Positions 60,248 through 64,000 of a DNA stretch of 64,000 nucleotides are shown one piece after another (position 1 is the stretch's first letter; each line of letters opens with the position of its first letter). The notes beneath the pieces are model-generated. The model was not told the DNA's origin, did no database searches, and saw only the letters and a list, made by a program, of their open reading frames with translations. The position numbers were made by a program, and so were the translations under genes. The DNA is taken from contig OZ245729.1 of NCBI GenBank assembly GCA_965227215.1, forward strand, positions 3,100,001-3,164,000. The letters run 5' to 3'. The DNA is from Gracilimonas sp965227215 (lineage in GTDB: Bacteria; Bacteroidota; Rhodothermia; Balneolales; Balneolaceae).

Positions 60248-62128
60248 ATGCCTACTATAGTCCCTTTTGAAACACTGACTGAGTTATTCTTGAATCTATC
60301 CCGCAAATACGACGGAGCTGAAAAAGCTCAGTTTTATTTCAAACCCAGTCCTGATTCTGAATACCAACCCATTTACTGGGAACAAGTGACTGATGATGTC
60401 TATTCAATAGCCGCTTACTTGATTGAGCAGGGAGTTGAAAAAGGGGACCGGGTTGGAATTTTAAGTGAGAACCGCTACGAGTGGGCCGCTATCGACCTTG
60501 CTATTCAGCTGGTAGGAGGTATTAACGTTTCGTTATATACAACTCTGCCGCCGGCTCAGTGCGAATATATCCTGAAAGATTCCGGCGCGAAAATATTCTT
60601 TGTTTCTACCGGACTTCAGCTCAAAAAAGCAGTTGAAATATTTGACAATTGCGATGACCTGAAAGAAGTAATTGCCTTCGATGTTCCAAAACTGGAGCAT
60701 TTGATGGAAGAGAATTATGTGAAAATGTTCGATGATATGCTTATCGAGGGAGGCAAGCATCTCGAAGAGCACAAAGAAACCATCAAGAAGAGAACGATGG
60801 AAGTAGAGCCGGAAGATGTGGCTACTTTAATCTATACATCCGGTACCACCGGTAAACCAAAAGGGGCTATGCTTTCGCACCACAATATTGTGAGCAATGT
60901 GAAGGCGGCTACGCAACATATTTACTGGGATGATAACGACAGGCTGCTTTCCTTTTTACCACTGTGTCATTCATTCGAGCGAACGGCCGGATATTATGCC
61001 ATGATTTCCTCCGGTGTTGAAGTTTACTATGCAGAAAGTGTGGATACGGTTTCCAAAAATATGCCCGAAGCCAAACCAACTATAATGATCAGCGTGCCCC
61101 GTCTTTTTGAGAAGATGTATAATTTGATTGTTAAAAGTGTGGAAGAAGGAAGTGACACCAAGAAAAAGATATTCAATTGGGCAGTAGAAACCGGACGCAA
61201 GTATTCGGAAGGAAAGCGCGGACTGGTTACCATACAAAAGAAAATAGCCGATAAATTGGTTTTTGATAAGCTGAAAGAACGAACAGGTGGGCATGTTCGC
61301 CTGTTCGTTTCTGGTGGAGCCGCACTGCCTCCGGAAATTGATACGTTTTTCCAATGTGCCGGTATGAATATTCTTCAGGGATACGGTTTGACAGAAACCT
61401 CACCTGTGATGGCTGCCAATAAACCCGGTCAGGAAAAAGTAGGAGCGGTCGGGACAGTCATTACCGGAGTTACAGTTGGTATTCAAAGCCTGGAGAATGG
61501 AAAATTGCTGGCACAGATCAGTGGTGAGGATTATCCAACAGAAACAAGTTCTGAGGCCGGTGAAATTCTCTGTAAGGGCCCAAACGTAATGAAAGGGTAC
61601 TGGAACAATGAGGAGGCCACCAAAGAGATGATAGACGATGACGGCTGGCTTCACACAGGAGACGTTGGCAAGTTCGATGAAGGATTCCTGAAAATAACCG
61701 ATCGTATTAAGCATATGATCGTGAATGCCGGGGGTAAAAATATCTATCCGGGTCCGATTGAGGATCTCTTCAAAACCAGTAAATGGATTGATCAGATTGT
61801 GGTTGTCGGTGAAGCTCAGAATTATATGGCAGCTATTATAGTGCCCGACTTTGAAGTAGTAGGGAAATTTGCCAGAGAGCAGGGACTTAAGTTTTCAAAT
61901 AATGAAGAGCTTATTGAGCTGGATGAAGTGAAAGATATCTACAAGAAAGAAATTCGCTCGTTCTCCAAAGAACTGGCCTCACATGAAAAAATCAGGGACT
62001 TCCGCTTAGTCCCGAATGAATTCACGGTAGAAACAGGAGAAATTACTCCAACCCTTAAAGTGAAACGACGAGTGATTTCCGATAAATATGGTCACCTGAT
62101 TGACGACATCTTTAAAGATGATGACTAA
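60248..62128 (+). CDS. fadD: Long-chain acyl-CoA synthetase (AMP-forming)
   Basis: Activates long-chain fatty acids to acyl-CoA. Adenylate-forming motifs: LIYTSGTTGKPKGAMLSHHN (about 195), GYGLTETSPVMAANKPG (about 378), DGWLHTGDVGKFDEGFLKIT (about 466) and DRIKHMIVNAGGKNIYPGPI. The ending TPTLKVKRRVI contains the catalytic Lys. 626 aa, typical of the FAA1-like bacterial group. Confidence 0.92.
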   Translation: MPTIVPFETLTELFLNLSRKYDGAEKAQFYFKPSPDSEYQPIYWEQVTDDVYSIAAYLIEQGVEKGDRVGILSENRYEWAAIDLAIQLVGGINVSLYTTLPPAQCEYILKDSGAKIFFVSTGLQLKKAVEIFDNCDDLKEVIAFDVPKLEHLMEENYVKMFDDMLIEGGKHLEEHKETIKKRTMEVEPEDVATLIYTSGTTGKPKGAMLSHHNIVSNVKAATQHIYWDDNDRLLSFLPLCHSFERTAGYYAMISSGVEVYYAESVDTVSKNMPEAKPTIMISVPRLFEKMYNLIVKSVEEGSDTKKKIFNWAVETGRKYSEGKRGLVTIQKKIADKLVFDKLKERTGGHVRLFVSGGAALPPEIDTFFQCAGMNILQGYGLTETSPVMAANKPGQEKVGAVGTVITGVTVGIQSLENGKLLAQISGEDYPTETSSEAGEILCKGPNVMKGYWNNEEATKEMIDDDGWLHTGDVGKFDEGFLKITDRIKHMIVNAGGKNIYPGPIEDLFKTSKWIDQIVVVGEAQNYMAAIIVPDFEVVGKFAREQGLKFSNNEELIELDEVKDIYKKEIRSFSKELASHEKIRDFRLVPNEFTVETGEITPTLKVKRRVISDKYGHLIDDIFKDDD

Positions 62129-62156
62129 GATCAGTTAGTAAATTATTGCAAGTAAT

Positions 62157-62185
62157 AAAAAAGGCCTCATATTTGAGGCCTTTTT
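62157..62185. terminator. Bidirectional terminator between fadD and the S41 protease
   Basis: AAAAAAGGCCTCA-TAT-TTGAGGCCTTTTT: a strong stem with A-run and T-run, serving both convergent genes. Confidence 0.93.
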
Positions 62186-62212
62186 AGTTTAATCAAGTTT
62201 CTGAAGATTCGG

Positions 62213-64000
62213 TTAATTGTGGTTTTGGAGATTACCAATGTTGGCTTCAGCCTTACCGTTTGCCAAGGCTTCCAGCCTGGCCACAGCATCCCAAAGGGTC
62301 ATTGACTCCTTCAGGGTTTTATCAAATATATCGTTGGCAATAGGGTAGAAGTATTGCATACCCCAGATCTGACGTGCCAGTTCGGCTTTCATTCGGCCTT
62401 CAATTAAATATGAGATTTCTTCAAAATGACCATTAGGAATAAACAGGGAATCATTCTGAAATTTAGGTGAGTTGACAGTGTCTGTGACCACCATTCCTCG
62501 TTCAAATAACAATGATTTAACTCCGTCAATATTGTTTTGCTCCCATTCAAAATTATTACGGAATCCTTCAAAGTCATTTTCCCATTTGTTACGGAATGCA
62601 TCACCCTGTTCATCCAAGAAAGAGCGGACGTAATCAAAAACAGCCTGTTCACGGATTGAAAAATTGAAAACATAAGCAGATGTAGTAGTATCGGACGGGA
62701 CTATATAATCAGGAACAATGCCGCCACCGCCATACACCGTTCGGCCGGCATCGGTTGAGTATTTCAGTGAATCGGGTACGTGATCAATAAACTCAGAGGC
62801 GTCATTCATCGCATCATTGCGACGATATATCTCATAAGCATACTGCTCGCCACCTTCAACAAAAGGCTTCTGTATCAAACGTCCGGAAGGGGTGTAATAC
62901 CGGGAAATAGTAACACGGACACTGCTTTTGTCAACAAGCTCATATTGCTGCTGAACCAGGCCTTTCCCAAATGTTCTTTTACCCACAATGAGTCCTCGAT
63001 CATGATCCTGAATAGCACCACTTACAATCTCACTGGCAGAAGCCGCACCTTCGTCTACCAGAATGATTACGGGTTCTTCTTTTAGCTGTCCGTCTTTACG
63101 AGAGAAGTATTCACCATTAAAACGGCTGTTTTTGCTCTTGGTAGAAACCAATTCGGTTCCCTGCGGAAAAAATTCCTCAGCAATAGCAATAGCCTGGCTC
63201 AGGTAGCCGCCCGGATTTCCCCGAAGATCAAGAACAATACGCTCCATGCCTTCTTTTTCAAGCTTTTCCACAGCCTGCATGAATTCATCATGAGTGGTAG
63301 CAGCAAACCGGTTAATTTTAATATACCCGGTACTTTCATCCAGCATATAGGAAGTATCAACAGTATAAAGCGGGATATCATCGCGGGTGATTACAAAATT
63401 GATGGGTTGTTTCACATTAGGCCGCTTGACAGTGACCTTCACTTTAGATCCTTTTTCACCACGAAGTCGGTTTACAACCATCTCGTTAGTGAAACCGATT
63501 GCAGAGGAATCTTCAATGGCGATAATGCGGTCTCCCGAACGAATACCAAGCTGATCACTGGGTCCACCTGAAATAGCGGTGATAACTGTAATGGTATCTT
63601 CAATCACCTGAAATTGAACACCAATACCCTGGAATTTTCCGGCAAACTCAGCCTGAATCTGTTCATTATCCTCTGCTTCAATATACATTGAGTGAGGGTC
63701 GAGGGTTGAGAACATGCCCTTGATGGCTTCTTCCGTAAGGCGGTTCATGTTTTCATCAGGACTGTTATTGGAAATGTACAGGTATGCCTTTTCAAAGTTA
63801 GAGAACGAATCTCTGATGCTGTTGATCTGAACGTCCTGGAAAGTTGTATCAATCGGGGTGCCATCAATCAGCAGGGTGGAATCTTTGATCGCTTCAACCA
63901 TCCGCTTGATGCTGGTTGTATACATCTTGTTTAAATCCGGTTCCCGAAAATAATTAGCAACAATGCTTCGCTGTGCCTGATGATATTTGGTTAAATTCTT
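62213..64000 (-). CDS. S41-family C-terminal processing protease (CtpA/Prc-like), 5' end outside window
   Basis: Periplasmic serine protease; the reading frame remains open to the window edge, so the start and any signal peptide are missing. Within the part seen: AGKFQGIGVQFQVIEDT and a PDZ domain (GPSDQLGIRSGDRIIAIEDS), then the peptidase core DLRGNPGGYLSQAIAIAEEF, the catalytic Ser in EGAASASEIVSGA and Lys in GKRTFGKGLVQ. A C-terminal helical tail of about 150 residues follows. An internal ATG at 63925 is unlikely to be the start. Confidence 0.9.
   Translation of the reverse strand, partial: KNLTKYHQAQRSIVANYFREPDLNKMYTTSIKRMVEAIKDSTLLIDGTPIDTTFQDVQINSIRDSFSNFEKAYLYISNNSPDENMNRLTEEAIKGMFSTLDPHSMYIEAEDNEQIQAEFAGKFQGIGVQFQVIEDTITVITAISGGPSDQLGIRSGDRIIAIEDSSAIGFTNEMVVNRLRGEKGSKVKVTVKRPNVKQPINFVITRDDIPLYTVDTSYMLDESTGYIKINRFAATTHDEFMQAVEKLEKEGMERIVLDLRGNPGGYLSQAIAIAEEFFPQGTELVSTKSKNSRFNGEYFSRKDGQLKEEPVIILVDEGAASASEIVSGAIQDHDRGLIVGKRTFGKGLVQQQYELVDKSSVRVTISRYYTPSGRLIQKPFVEGGEQYAYEIYRRNDAMNDASEFIDHVPDSLKYSTDAGRTVYGGGGIVPDYIVPSDTTTSAYVFNFSIREQAVFDYVRSFLDEQGDAFRNKWENDFEGFRNNFEWEQNNIDGVKSLLFERGMVVTDTVNSPKFQNDSLFIPNGHFEEISYLIEGRMKAELARQIWGMQYFYPIANDIFDKTLKESMTLWDAVARLEALANGKAEANIGNLQNHN

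Noticed and set aside
1..64000. tRNA, rRNA, riboswitch, insertion sequence or prophage genes
   Set aside because: Looked for and not seen; no transposase, integrase or cloverleaf could be supported by eye.

Overview
The window reads as a chromosomal segment of a Gram-negative, flagellated member of the Bacteroidota/Balneolota side of the tree, most likely Balneolales (Gracilimonas- or Balneola-like). This is inference. It rests on P- and L-ring flagellar genes (outer membrane present), moderate GC, DUF3347-type copper adaptors, a TPR-rich repertoire, and dispersed palindromic repeats of the TCATCCTGAGCG...GAAGGATCT kind. No rRNA, tRNA, transposase, integrase or CRISPR array was seen.

Layout. 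(1) 1-8605: a flagellar operon flgF-flgG-flgA-flgH-flgI-flgJ(rod-binding only)-flgN-flgK-flgL, followed by a GT-A-like/TPR protein. (2) 8606-9300: non-coding, two diverged copies of a structured repeat. (3) 9301-24856: a copper/silver resistance island: a His/Met-rich periplasmic protein, CusA, a TolC-type channel, CusB with a DUF3347 tail, a PII-like protein, a Met-rich protein, a SHOCT protein, a CueO-like multicopper oxidase, a YraQ-type permease, a DUF2231 fusion, an NTF2-like protein, a CPH-type CopB ATPase and a GDCCVxC protein. A repeat copy lies on each side of it, inside an otherwise flagellar locus. (4) 25085-29158 (minus): a sigma-54 activator, then (read 5' to 3') fliS-fliD-fliT-like and a small unknown gene. 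(5) 29511-36590: a probable flagellin-glycosylation operon: a TPR-GT41-GT56 fusion glycosyltransferase, an ATP-grasp enzyme, a formyltransferase, a WecE-type sugar aminotransferase and a methyltransferase. (6) 36921-39794: two nearly identical flagellin genes separated by about 950 bp of palindromic repeats. (7) 39924-49219: a nitrite/nitric-oxide module: Rrf2 regulator, RIC/YtfE repair protein, a 606-aa unknown, two half-size membrane proteins, a thioredoxin/DUF302 group, NirK, NirV, SCO and a cupredoxin. Four copies of one inverted-repeat operator tie its key promoters together. (8) 49233-64000: housekeeping genes: miaB, pyrE, pgpA, pgsA, cinA, an outer-membrane protein, ftsX, a DacB-type PBP, fur, fadD and a 5'-truncated S41 protease.

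How it fits together. The most unusual part is region 5. Its aminotransferase and the C-terminal glycosyltransferase domain resemble WecE and WecF of enterobacterial common antigen, which make and transfer the 4-amino sugar Fuc4NAc. The WecD acetyltransferase is absent and a PurN-like formyltransferase sits in its place. The WecF-like domain is fused behind an O-GlcNAc-transferase-type (GT41) domain with TPRs. I infer a single polypeptide that may put a first sugar on flagellin Ser/Thr and extend it with a 4-formamido-6-deoxy sugar, possibly methylated. Region 7 looks like an NO-sensing regulon: the Rrf2 protein probably binds ATTTAAGA-N8-TCTTAAAT at its own promoter, at ric, and twice upstream of nirK.
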